Shown: one piece after another, positions 19,952-29,433 of the stretch
How the letters are laid out: every line of letters begins with the position of its first letter
Position numbering within the stretch: the first letter of the stretch is position 1
Virus record (IMG/VR): IMGVR_UViG_3300037847_001791
Location: 1-31,962 of that record
DNA from: a virus
DNA: 31,962 bases
Direction: 5' to 3' (one strand)
The notes under the pieces: model-generated
The model's database searches: none
What the model saw: the letters and a program-made list of their open reading frames with translations, nothing else
Told to the model about the DNA's origin: nothing
Translations under genes and position numbers: made by a program

Positions 19952-20394
19952 TAGCAAGACCACTTAGTAAAGTTCACGTTTTAGATGTAGCGGATCGTGT
20001 TCCGTTGCAAAACAATTCGCAGTTAGGTTTAGTTCTTTCTGCCATGCCTGTTTATTTGCAACCGGGCAGAGGCTTGGCACTTATAGACAATGGCAAAGTT
20101 TACGCCGTAACAGGTCTAGCGCCTGTATGGGAAGGTGTAGCAGAAGCTTGGTTTTTGCCTACGCGAGAAATGCAAGATAAGCGGATACAAACAATACGTT
20201 TAGTTAAACGTGAGTTAGATGCCGCAATAACTAGACTGAAACTGACAAGAGTACAAGCTGTTGTTAGATCAGATTTTACAAATGCACATAAGCTTGCAAA
20301 GTTTTTAGGTTTTACAAGCGAAGGTGTAATGCACAAATATGGACCAGATGGTTTAGATTACGAAAGGTACGCAAAATGGAAGCACTGCCATTAA
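19948..20394 (+). CDS. gp13-like protein with GNAT acetyltransferase fold
   Basis: The 148-residue protein resembles T7 gp13 and DUF2833 proteins (T7 gp13 has 138). It has a strand-rich N-terminus (LGLVLSAMPVYLQPGRGLALIDNGKVYAVTGLAPVWEGVAEAWFLP). A helical stretch follows, then VQAVVRSDFTNAHKLAKFLGFTSEGVMHKYGPDGLDYERYAKW, the GNAT-type C-terminal half (N-A, A-k-L-GF, E-x-x-M). In T7 the homologue is needed for virion maturation. Acetyl-transfer activity is not established. It overlaps both neighbours. Confidence 0.8.
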   Translation: MIARPLSKVHVLDVADRVPLQNNSQLGLVLSAMPVYLQPGRGLALIDNGKVYAVTGLAPVWEGVAEAWFLPTREMQDKRIQTIRLVKRELDAAITRLKLTRVQAVVRSDFTNAHKLAKFLGFTSEGVMHKYGPDGLDYERYAKWKHCH

Positions 20395-20903
20395 TAATGA
20401 TGGGTACGCAAGTTGCTGGCGGTATAGCAGAAAAAAACGCTGCTAACAAAGCGGCAGAAGCTGCGCGGCGTGTTGGTGAATTTAACGCACAAATTATTGA
20501 GCGTGACGTAAATTTATTAGAAAATCAGCGTACTATCATTAACAATAATGTGCTTATTTCTAACAAGCGTAAACGTATGGCGTTTCGTGAAGCGCAAGGT
20601 CAAGCTGTAGCTGGGTTCGCTTATGCTGGTGTTGATATTGCAGTTGGCACACCTATGGAAGTTTTGCGTAGAAATGGTCGAGAAAGTGATTTTGAAATCG
20701 CTGTAGATAAGTTTAATAACTACGTAACTAATATGCAAATAAACGATGCCCAAGAAGATGCGCGATTGACAGCGCAGTTATCGCGTATGGAAGCTGGCGC
20801 GTCTGCGGCGGCGCTTAGATCGCAAGGTACGGCAAGCTTGATAGCTGGTTTTGGTTCCGCTGCGCGTATTGGTTTTGATACTGGCTATTTAAGAATTGCT
20901 TAA
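20376..20903 (+). CDS. internal virion protein (T7 gp14-like)
   Basis: The 175-residue protein, of gp14 size, has a hydrophobic N-terminal helix (LPLIMMGTQVAGGIAEKNAA) and a charged helix. The conserved RMAFREAQGQAVAGFAYAGVDIAVGTPMEVLRRNGRESDFEIAVDKFN follows, with an Ala-rich C-terminal helix and a Gly-rich end (AGFGSAARIGF). In T7, gp14 is ejected first and forms a pore in the outer membrane. It starts 19 bases inside the gp13-like gene and is followed by two gp15/gp16-like giants. Confidence 0.85.
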   Translation: MEALPLIMMGTQVAGGIAEKNAANKAAEAARRVGEFNAQIIERDVNLLENQRTIINNNVLISNKRKRMAFREAQGQAVAGFAYAGVDIAVGTPMEVLRRNGRESDFEIAVDKFNNYVTNMQINDAQEDARLTAQLSRMEAGASAAALRSQGTASLIAGFGSAARIGFDTGYLRIA

Positions 20904-20919
20904 TAAAGGGTAAATATAA

Positions 20920-23619
20920 ATGCGTATACCTATCTATCGTGCTGGTAGCACACCTACAGGCGAAGCGCCGGGGCGTAGTTTTAGAGCAAGAGCAAGTGCA
21001 GCGCCGTTTATTAGAGAGGCACAAGCTAAAGCAAGTGTGTTTACAGCTGCTACTAAAGAGATTGGTGAGTTTGCTGCTACACGATATAAAGCGGCAAGAG
21101 AAGCGCAGATTAACCAAAAGCTATTAGCTGGTGAAACAGCCTTACGGGAAGATGCGCGCAGATTGTCTAGAGTTGATCCAAGTGAACTTGGTTCAGTTTT
21201 CAACGAAGGTGGTAATCCAGAAGAAGGCCAGTGGGCGTTAGCTACTAAAACAGCGCGAGAAAGTTTGCTTGACGGTGTTACCGATCCGCGTAGTCAACAA
21301 GTATTAACTGACCGTTTTAATCAAATGGAGCTAACCTATCGGTATAGCTTACGCGGTGCAATAGATACAAAGCTTGATGCAGCTACGCAAAAAACAAGAG
21401 CCGATGCAGCAACGCAGTTTTCGCAAAACATTGCAAATTCTAAAGAACTTAACGAAGCAAAACTTCACGCAAATAACTTTGGCATTAACTCTGTTAGGCT
21501 TGCACAGTTAGGATTAGGCAATCCCGGTGCATTAAAAAAACAAGAGTACAATGCTTTGTACAATGGTATTCTTGGCAATATACGTGCAGCATTGAATAGT
21601 AGCGGTACTCCTGTACAAGACTTAGAAGAGTTACGACTTACTCTGAAAGAGCTACAACAACTGCAAAGTAGACCAGAACCTGAAAGGGCAGCTGGTAGGG
21701 AAACTGTGTTAGCTAACAGTGGAGCCGGGCGTATGCAGATCGGTTTACTGGAAATGTTGCCGATGAATGATGCGGCAAAACTATTGCAAAGTCTTGGCGC
21801 TGGTGCAGCGTTTTTTGATGCTCCGTCAGCTGAACAACAAAAACTCGAAAGAGTTAATAAGCAAATTCTTGAAGAAACAAAAAAAGGAATTACTGATGGC
21901 GTTTCAATGTTGCAAAAAGGTCTATCGCTTCCTGATGGATATATAGAAACGTTAGAAGCACAAGCGCAGCAATCTATGCCTTTTGGAGATAACGCAGACC
22001 AAACCTTAACTACTGAGGGTCTTGCTGATTTACGTTTTTTAAACAATCTTTCTCAAGCAGTAAAAGGTGTTAGTAACGCAAAAGGTATTAATGATTTAAT
22101 ACAAAGCTTAGAAGCGCCGGGTATTACTGAAGGTCGCGCAACTTTAGGTCTTGAGTTTTTGCGCGGTTTTAAAGCTGACATGGAGAAACAGCTTAAATCT
22201 GATCCTATAGGATATGCGTCTACGGTAGGGTCGGTAGATATAACTCCAATAGATTTATCTCCACAGGCAATACAAAGCTCAATGGAAGCTGGGCGTTTAG
22301 ACAGACCGGGCGCAACATTAGAAAACACTGGTATTCCAAAAAGAATTACTGATGCAATTGCAATACATGGTCATTACGAACTTGAAGGTCCAATAAAATT
22401 TTTAACGCCGGACGATGTTGTTAAGTATTCAAGTATGTTAGAAGGTGGTACTGCCGCTGAAAAAATAAGTGGCGTTCTTTCTATTCAAAAATTATTCGGT
22501 AGATATAACAATGATGTATTGCAACAATTATCAGGCGATGCCCCGATAACAATGCACGTTGCTGGATTAATATCAGATGGCTTAGTTCCCGAAGCAGAAA
22601 TTATTTTTAAAGGATTAGAAGAGATAGCAGCTAACGGCGCGCCGATTGAGGGCGCGTTTATGACAGATGCAGAAGAAGAAATGTTTAATATTATCGGAAG
22701 CGCCTATGAATTGTTGCCGGGCAGACTTAACGCTGAACTGAAAAAAAATGTAAAGCAAGTTGCTTTAGGATATTATGCAGAAGTTATTTCAAGAACAGGA
22801 GACAGGTCATACCAAGCTGATTTATGGAAAAAAGCAGTTACTATTGCCGTTGGCGGTAATGTAAGAAGCAATGAAAATCTTGATAGTATTGGAATTGTAA
22901 ACTTGCGTGGTCCGGCTGGTGATGTTGGCACAACAATTTTACCAGTTAACCAAACAAAAGAAACAGTCTTAAACGCACTAGAAAATATAACGTTAGAAAA
23001 TTTTAGCGCAATTACACAAAATTCACGTTTTAACAACGAAGTACGTATGGTTGACGCTGAATTGTTTGAAGCAATACAGACTGATAGTAATTATACATTA
23101 GCAACTGTAGGGCGTGAAAACGGCAAAATTCTTTATACAATAACGCATAATAAATTCGGTGCTACTGATTATGGAATAATGACTGACACTGACAATGTGG
23201 ACATAAGATTTACTATAGAAGATTTAGTAAAAGCTGAAAGATCGCAAACGGTATCTTCTCGTAATCAAGAGGTTAGTGCGGCTGGTCTTACGGCAGAAGC
23301 TGTAGAACAAGAAGTAGAAAAAATTGTACCTAATAATCAAGCTAAAAATACAAAAAAATTAAACGGCGATTTTTTAATTACAGAATATGAGTTTGCTCAA
23401 TTACCCTCTTACGATAAAAAGAGTTATGAGAAAAAAGAAGCCAAGTATTCTGTTCGCGTCTTTGACGAATTAAAAAATGATTATTCTGTAAAAAATATAG
23501 TAGAGATATTGGAAGATTATGACATACAAGAATGGGCAAAACAAAATAATATATCAGTAAATAATATGGTTATTGGTAATATTAAACGAATGGCAAAAAT
23601 TGAATTGGAAAGAGAATAA
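20920..23619 (+). CDS. large internal virion protein (gp15-like)
   Basis: The 899-residue protein has a basic start (IPIYRAGSTPTGEAPGRSFRARASA). Long helical, Ala/Gln/Glu-rich regions follow (about 30-300, with AQAKASVFTAATKEIGEFAATRYKAAREAQIN, the pattern of gp15-like ejection proteins). Further helical segments make up most of the rest. The C-terminal third is more charged (VEKIVPNNQAKNTKKLNGDF...). No TM or catalytic motif is obvious. From its place after gp14-like and before another giant protein it should be part of the internal core ejected into the cell. Its stop overlaps the next start (TAATG). Confidence 0.8.
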   Translation: MRIPIYRAGSTPTGEAPGRSFRARASAAPFIREAQAKASVFTAATKEIGEFAATRYKAAREAQINQKLLAGETALREDARRLSRVDPSELGSVFNEGGNPEEGQWALATKTARESLLDGVTDPRSQQVLTDRFNQMELTYRYSLRGAIDTKLDAATQKTRADAATQFSQNIANSKELNEAKLHANNFGINSVRLAQLGLGNPGALKKQEYNALYNGILGNIRAALNSSGTPVQDLEELRLTLKELQQLQSRPEPERAAGRETVLANSGAGRMQIGLLEMLPMNDAAKLLQSLGAGAAFFDAPSAEQQKLERVNKQILEETKKGITDGVSMLQKGLSLPDGYIETLEAQAQQSMPFGDNADQTLTTEGLADLRFLNNLSQAVKGVSNAKGINDLIQSLEAPGITEGRATLGLEFLRGFKADMEKQLKSDPIGYASTVGSVDITPIDLSPQAIQSSMEAGRLDRPGATLENTGIPKRITDAIAIHGHYELEGPIKFLTPDDVVKYSSMLEGGTAAEKISGVLSIQKLFGRYNNDVLQQLSGDAPITMHVAGLISDGLVPEAEIIFKGLEEIAANGAPIEGAFMTDAEEEMFNIIGSAYELLPGRLNAELKKNVKQVALGYYAEVISRTGDRSYQADLWKKAVTIAVGGNVRSNENLDSIGIVNLRGPAGDVGTTILPVNQTKETVLNALENITLENFSAITQNSRFNNEVRMVDAELFEAIQTDSNYTLATVGRENGKILYTITHNKFGATDYGIMTDTDNVDIRFTIEDLVKAERSQTVSSRNQEVSAAGLTAEAVEQEVEKIVPNNQAKNTKKLNGDFLITEYEFAQLPSYDKKSYEKKEAKYSVRVFDELKNDYSVKNIVEILEDYDIQEWAKQNNISVNNMVIGNIKRMAKIELERE

Positions 23620-26600
23620 TGTCCAGTTATTTACCAGATGGCGTTAATGCTTCAGCTTTTGCTTTTGTAAAAAGAACAAACAAACCGCAAGGAACGTTGT
23701 TAGAAAACTTTACTAAATCGTTTGACGCTGGTCTTATGCAAAGTGGTTCGTCTAAAGAACGTTTTATTAAAGAAGCGTGGGAGCCTATTGTTGAAGAAAT
23801 TAAAGATATTACTGGTAAATCTTTTGATAATCCCGGTTCGTATTTGCGTCCTAATATTTTAGAAATAGGTCAAGGCTATCCATTAATAAATCAAAAGTCT
23901 TTTTATGATCGTTATGTAAAAGATGTAGAAAGCTATGTGCGTGATAATCGTGATAAGTTACCAGACGAGTTAGTTGTTTCTGTTTTAGATCCTGATAGAG
24001 ATAATTCATGGGCTGAAGCAGCAAGAGAAAAATTTAAAGAAGAAACCGCAGAACTTGCAGAAATAACAGAAAGATCCCCCGGTGTTGCGCCTACGGTATC
24101 ACGATTTTTAGGTGGTTTAGCAGCTGGTGCAGAAGATCCGATTAACCAATTAAGTATGGCTATTCCGGCATTGCGATTAAAAAATACTTTTTCTGGGATT
24201 GTAATTGGTGAAGCTTTTACAAACGCAACAGTAGAAGCTATCCAGCAACCAGCCGTAAAAGAATGGTATGACAGTCTTGGATTAGATTACGATTGGAAAG
24301 ATTTTATAACTAACGTTGGTAGTGCCGCTGTTATTGGTGGTGCTTTTCCAGTAGTTATAAAAGTTGGTGGTGAAACAGTAAAACTCACGATGAAGCAAGC
24401 GCAAAAAGGTGTTGAGGTTTTAACAAGAGCGTCACCAAAAAAAACGGACATTCAAGAAGCTGCGGAAATATTAGAGGAAGTTGCAACCTCTTCAGCGGAA
24501 AGTAATCCGTTTGTAAAAACACCATTAGGGCAAGCGGAACATCAAGCAAGATTAAACAAAGCTACTGTTGCTATAAGTGATGGTAAAATGCCAAATTTAT
24601 CAGACGCTACTCAATCGCAAATTGAAGTGCCGGATAATTTAAACGAAGCAACAAACCTACAAATATTTGAAGAGTTCGATCCATTCGAAATTGGAGTTGA
24701 TGCGAAAACGTTTCAATTTAAAGAGGGTGGTGATGAATTTGGCGTTCTTTCGGGCAAGGATAGTTTACAAGATGTAACCGAATGGAACCCTATGATGGCG
24801 CAAACTATTATGGTTTACGAGTACGCCGATGGGCGTCTGTTCATTGCAGATGGTCATCAAAGATTGGGTTTAGCAAAGCGTATAATGACAAACGACCCAT
24901 CACAAAAAATACGGATGTTAGGGTACAGAATACGTGAAGTAGATGGAATTACGCCAGATGATGCAGTTGTTGCTGGTGCGTTAGTTAACATTGCTATGAA
25001 ATCAGGTAATGTTGTAGATGCAGCAAAAATTTTGAGAATTGCGCCTGATAAAGTTGGTGCTTTGCCGCCTAGATCAACATTTGTAAAACAAGCAAAAGAG
25101 TTATCTGTGCTGTCTAATGATGCGTGGGGCATGGTTAAAAATGAAATAATTGCACCAAACTACGCAGCTATTGTTGGTCGTTTAATGCCAAATAATGAAA
25201 CTATGCAAAAAGCAGCGCTCGATGTTTTGGTCAAAACGGAACCGTCAAATGAGTTTCAAGCGGAAGCAATAGTGCGTCAAGTACGCGAAACAGACGTTGT
25301 TACTGAAACGCAAGAAAATTTATTTGGTGAGGAAGTATTAACGCAAAGCTTGTTTGCGGAACGCGCAAAAGTGTTGGACCGGGCGCAAAAACAATTACGC
25401 AAAGATAAAAACGCATTTCAAAATTTAATTAAAAATGCCGATAGATTAGAAGATGAAGGAAACCAATTAGCTAAATCAGCTAACGAAAGAAGGGCAACAA
25501 ACGATGGCAAAGCAATCTCGCTCCTCCAAAGCCAAGCGAACCGCAAAGGCACCCTCTCAGATGCGCTCACAGGCGCAGCGCGGCAAGCAAAAGAAACAGG
25601 AAACTACAACGCCGCTACAGCGCGCTTTGTCGAAGATGTCAGACGAGCGATTTCAGATGGTGAGTTTGATCGCGCAGAGGTTAGCGATGCTGGACGCTAT
25701 TTCGACACTCCAGAAGAAATCCCTACTGTACGATCAAATGCGGAAACAGAAGAGCTAGATGCTTTTGGTGAAATGTTTGGCACAGGTCAAGCTGAACAAT
25801 TAAGTGGTTTAGACAACGATGTAATGGGCGCAATAAATACTAAAGATAATTTGAAAGAAAAATCTAAAACGCCGATTGCAATTCCAGAGCAACAAATAAT
25901 TCGTTTAAATGATTTAGATTTTCCCGAAGCTAAAGCGTTAGAAATTCAATTAAAAAATGAACAAGCTTTTGTTAATATTGATGAAATTGTTTCTAGAGCA
26001 AACGTAAATCATGGTTTACTGACACAAGCAATTGCAGACGCAAGTACAAAATCTGGTGCAAAACAAAAAAAAGCAAAAGTAAAAACACGTCAACGTATTG
26101 AAGAAAAAATTAATGATAAATACAACGGCGATTTAGATAGTATTACAGATGCAGCGCGTGGCGGTATTACAGCTGATACAAATGAAATAGCAGAAGAGTT
26201 TATAGAAGAGCTATCAAAAAGATTTAAATTAGTTGATGAAGGATACAAGTTTACGAACGAAGGATATTTTGATCGCAAGCTGATGGTTATATTTGATGAT
26301 AACCAAATTGGTGAAGTGCAGATATGGGCACCCGGTATGCTTGAAGCAAAACAGGCAAAAGGCACTGCATTATACAACATTTCTAGAAGTAGAAAAACAA
26401 AACCAGAAGATAGGGATAAAGCTGTAAATGATATGCTTGAATTGTACGGTCAAGTAAAAAGTAAATTATCAAAAAGTTGGGTAACTATACTAGATAATCA
26501 AACGTCAGACGGCATATCTGCGCCAAGTCTAGCGGTTAGAGAAGATACCATTTCGCGTGTAACCTCTGGAGAACGCTCGTCCGACAGTATACGATCAGCT

Positions 26601-26891
26601 GATACTGGACCCCAAGATCCTTTAAAAAGTCCAATCATAGAACCGGGTGATGTTTCTATGGCTGGTATGGATCCGTCTATTAGAAAAAATCGCATGGATA
26701 CCTCTGATGAAAGTATATTGTTAGAAGAGCTAAAAGTCAACTTTGACGATGATTTTGAAGTTCCAACAGGAAGAACTATTGATGATGAAACCGATGAAGT
26801 TATAGCAGAAGCGCAAAGTATTCGTCAACTAAAAGATGAGTTTGTACAAGATCAACGTATGTTGGATAGATTAAGGGATTGTGCATTATGA
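23619..26891 (+). CDS. giant polyvalent virion protein with ParB/Srx-like and RelA/SpoT-like segments
   Basis: The 1090-residue protein has an N-terminal structural part (about 1-340) that includes hydrophobic helices near 165-260. A ParB/sulfiredoxin-like nuclease domain follows: WNPMMAQTIMVYEYADGRLFIADGHQRLGLAKRI, with the signature D411-G-H413-Q-R415. After a charged linker, residues about 820-925 read like a RelA/SpoT-type nucleotidyltransferase relative (DAARGGI, GY-D-KLMVIF, IGEVQIWAPGML-AK). Such multi-domain injected proteins are called polyvalent proteins. A GC-rich patch at 25500-25740 interrupts the normal codon style. The ParB call is fairly firm and the RelA-like one tentative. 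Confidence 0.7.
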   Translation: MSSYLPDGVNASAFAFVKRTNKPQGTLLENFTKSFDAGLMQSGSSKERFIKEAWEPIVEEIKDITGKSFDNPGSYLRPNILEIGQGYPLINQKSFYDRYVKDVESYVRDNRDKLPDELVVSVLDPDRDNSWAEAAREKFKEETAELAEITERSPGVAPTVSRFLGGLAAGAEDPINQLSMAIPALRLKNTFSGIVIGEAFTNATVEAIQQPAVKEWYDSLGLDYDWKDFITNVGSAAVIGGAFPVVIKVGGETVKLTMKQAQKGVEVLTRASPKKTDIQEAAEILEEVATSSAESNPFVKTPLGQAEHQARLNKATVAISDGKMPNLSDATQSQIEVPDNLNEATNLQIFEEFDPFEIGVDAKTFQFKEGGDEFGVLSGKDSLQDVTEWNPMMAQTIMVYEYADGRLFIADGHQRLGLAKRIMTNDPSQKIRMLGYRIREVDGITPDDAVVAGALVNIAMKSGNVVDAAKILRIAPDKVGALPPRSTFVKQAKELSVLSNDAWGMVKNEIIAPNYAAIVGRLMPNNETMQKAALDVLVKTEPSNEFQAEAIVRQVRETDVVTETQENLFGEEVLTQSLFAERAKVLDRAQKQLRKDKNAFQNLIKNADRLEDEGNQLAKSANERRATNDGKAISLLQSQANRKGTLSDALTGAARQAKETGNYNAATARFVEDVRRAISDGEFDRAEVSDAGRYFDTPEEIPTVRSNAETEELDAFGEMFGTGQAEQLSGLDNDVMGAINTKDNLKEKSKTPIAIPEQQIIRLNDLDFPEAKALEIQLKNEQAFVNIDEIVSRANVNHGLLTQAIADASTKSGAKQKKAKVKTRQRIEEKINDKYNGDLDSITDAARGGITADTNEIAEEFIEELSKRFKLVDEGYKFTNEGYFDRKLMVIFDDNQIGEVQIWAPGMLEAKQAKGTALYNISRSRKTKPEDRDKAVNDMLELYGQVKSKLSKSWVTILDNQTSDGISAPSLAVREDTISRVTSGERSSDSIRSADTGPQDPLKSPIIEPGDVSMAGMDPSIRKNRMDTSDESILLEELKVNFDDDFEVPTGRTIDDETDEVIAEAQSIRQLKDEFVQDQRMLDRLRDCAL

Positions 26892-29377
26892 GTTTACGAG
26901 AGTGTATAGTAAACGCAAAAGCTGAAGGTACGATTACTGACAAACAAGCTACTGATATGTTGAATATATATGATGGTTTGTTTGATAGTTATTCAAAGAC
27001 AATGGGTCCGGGTGCAGCATCTAAACAAGCTGGACGCGATACTTTTAAAGCAACAGAAAAAAATGTGTACGAAAAAAAACGCAAAAAATTGTTACAAGCA
27101 AAAGCATGGCAACAAATAAGTTTAAATCAAAATCAATACAGGGATAGATTAGGTAGAGAAAATATGTTTGCTGCTGCATTGGCGCATTTTGAACAAGATG
27201 GAATGTCAAAGTTTTCTAGTATTGTTCAAAGAGAAAACGCCATAAAAGGGTTAGCATATAGTGAATTTTCGCAAGTGTTAAGTACGTTTCGCCGTAATGT
27301 AATAGGACAAGTACGAGAAAAAGCAACGTTTGAAGATTTAACAAAAGAAATATTTGGCACATCTACAAACAATAGAAGTGCTGCGGAAATGGCAAAAGCT
27401 TGGAAAACAGTTGCAGAATATTTGCGTAAAAAATTTAACCGCGCTGGTGGCAACATACCTTTGCGTCCTGATTGGGGGTTGCCGCAAAGACACAACGCAG
27501 CAAAGATAATTAAAGCTGGTTACAATAAATGGCGCGATGATATTATTGATAAACTTGATTTAGAAAAAATGGTAGATGAACAGACAGGTTTACCGTTTAT
27601 AAGGGATGCTGGTCGTTTAGAACTCGCGTTACGAGAAGTTTATGAAACTATAAAAACCGAAGGTGCAAATAAAGCAAAACCCGGTCGATCTACAGTTGGA
27701 AAATCTTTAAGTAACAGGATGCAAGACCATAGATTTTTAGCTTTTAAAAATGGTGAACAATGGTTTGAATACCAAAAACAATACGGTGATGCAAACGTAT
27801 TTGATACTATGATAAGCCATATTGAAAATATGTCGCGTGATATTGCGTTACTTGAAATACTTGGTCCTAATCCGGGTGCAACAGTATCGTTTATGAAAGA
27901 CACTTTAACAAACAAAGCAAACTTAACAGCTAACGAAACTTTAAAAAACAAAGCACGAAAAACTAATTTAAGAATAGATGAATTGTATTCAGCTGTTACA
28001 GGCAGAAATAACGCGCCTATAGATGGTCGTGTTGCATCAACTTTAGCTGGGCTGCGACAAACATTACAATCCGCTATGCTTGGTTCTACTTCTATAGCCG
28101 CACTAACAGATATAAATTTTAATCGCATGGCAAGGCAATTCACAGGATTGCGACAAACAAATGTAATGCAACAGTATTTACAACAATTAAATCCGTTAAA
28201 TGCAAAAGAACGTGGCGAGTTAGCAATAAGTAGTGGGCTTATTGCAGAAGGATGGACAACTTTAGCTGCCGGGCAAATGCGTTTTGTAGGAGATATGTCA
28301 GGTCCAGAAATAACTAGACGTATATCTGATTTTGTCATGCGCGCTTCTTTATTGTCGCCTCTAACAACAGCTGGTCGCTGGGCTTTTGGTATGGAATTTA
28401 TGGGTACTGTAGGTCGCAATGCAACTAAAAGATTTGATGATTTAGACCCAGCATTTAAAAACACAATGGAACGATACGGTCTAAACGAAAGCGAGTGGGA
28501 TATTATAAGATCAACAACGCCGTATGATGAGGAGGGTGCTAAATTTATAAGACCGTCAGATGTTGCTGGACGTACAGATCTTGATGAAGGGTTGCGCGAA
28601 AGAATATCACAACGTTTTTTAGAAATGATAAACACAGAAACAGAGTTTGCAGTTCCATCTAATTCATTACGTGGCAGAACATTTTTAACAGGTGATGCAA
28701 GACCCGGTACTTTAAGGGGTGAACTGTCAAGATCTTTTGCAATGTATAAAAATTTTGGTGTTACACTTTTTAACACTCATATTATGCGTGGATTTAACTT
28801 GCCTACAGCTGGCACTAAAGGAGCGTATTTTGCAAACTTAATAATTTCTACAACTCTAATGGGAGCGTTAGCTTTACAATTACGAGAAATTGCAAAAGGT
28901 CGTGATCCGCGTCCAATGACAGGTGACACAGAAGAAACTTTAAAATTTTGGGCAGCTGCTATGTTGCAAGGTGGCGGTTTAGGTATATTTGGTGATTTCC
29001 TAGCGTCTGGTACAAATAGAGTTGGCGGTGGATTTGCAGAAACATTAGCTGGTCCAGTAGTTAGTTTTGGGCAAGATCTGTATAATTTAACTGGAAAAAA
29101 TTTAGTTGATGCAGCAACAGGAACAGACCCTAAAGTAGCAAGCGATCTTGTTAAGTTTACGCAAAGATATTTACCGGGATCTTCTTTGTGGTATGCAAGG
29201 TTAGCATTAGAACGCAAAGTATGGGATCAATTACAGCTTATGACTGATCCAAAAGCACAACAAAAGTTTCGTAGAGTTGAAAGAAAATATTTGCGCGACT
29301 ACGGTCAAACGTACTGGTGGGGTCAAGGTGATACCGCGCCAACAAGAGCGCCACGTTTTTCAAAAGCGTTTCAATGA
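26888..29377 (+). CDS. large internal virion protein (gp16-like C-terminal partner)
   Basis: I use ATG 26888, in an ATGA overlap with the upstream stop; a TTG three codons earlier is in frame. The 829-residue protein is largely helical. It has the conserved block LRPDWGLPQRHNAAKIIKAG (about 195-214), then FLAFKNGEQWFEYQKQYGD and FDTMISHIENMSRDIALLEILGPNP (about 285-330). The C-terminal third has hydrophobic segments (ANLIISTTLMGALALQLREIAKG) followed by Gly-rich loops. I recognise this as a common podovirus virion protein linked to ejection. It and the upstream giant may together replace T7 gp16 (1318 residues). No transglycosylase motif is seen. Confidence 0.8.
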   Translation: MSLRECIVNAKAEGTITDKQATDMLNIYDGLFDSYSKTMGPGAASKQAGRDTFKATEKNVYEKKRKKLLQAKAWQQISLNQNQYRDRLGRENMFAAALAHFEQDGMSKFSSIVQRENAIKGLAYSEFSQVLSTFRRNVIGQVREKATFEDLTKEIFGTSTNNRSAAEMAKAWKTVAEYLRKKFNRAGGNIPLRPDWGLPQRHNAAKIIKAGYNKWRDDIIDKLDLEKMVDEQTGLPFIRDAGRLELALREVYETIKTEGANKAKPGRSTVGKSLSNRMQDHRFLAFKNGEQWFEYQKQYGDANVFDTMISHIENMSRDIALLEILGPNPGATVSFMKDTLTNKANLTANETLKNKARKTNLRIDELYSAVTGRNNAPIDGRVASTLAGLRQTLQSAMLGSTSIAALTDINFNRMARQFTGLRQTNVMQQYLQQLNPLNAKERGELAISSGLIAEGWTTLAAGQMRFVGDMSGPEITRRISDFVMRASLLSPLTTAGRWAFGMEFMGTVGRNATKRFDDLDPAFKNTMERYGLNESEWDIIRSTTPYDEEGAKFIRPSDVAGRTDLDEGLRERISQRFLEMINTETEFAVPSNSLRGRTFLTGDARPGTLRGELSRSFAMYKNFGVTLFNTHIMRGFNLPTAGTKGAYFANLIISTTLMGALALQLREIAKGRDPRPMTGDTEETLKFWAAAMLQGGGLGIFGDFLASGTNRVGGGFAETLAGPVVSFGQDLYNLTGKNLVDAATGTDPKVASDLVKFTQRYLPGSSLWYARLALERKVWDQLQLMTDPKAQQKFRRVERKYLRDYGQTYWWGQGDTAPTRAPRFSKAFQ

Positions 29378-29433
29378 AACACTACACAATTAGGTTAAAT
29401 TATGGTATTAGGGCAGCAAGGTAAGGAATTGCT

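Noticed and set aside
21465-22046. 193-residue antisense frame opposite the gp15-like gene
   Set aside because: Shadow of the sense codons; Cys/Ser-rich composition typical of reverse-frame artefacts.
27640-28776. 378-residue antisense frame
   Set aside because: It is the complement of a well-supported internal virion protein gene, with no ribosome site and Ser/Pro/Leu-rich noise composition.
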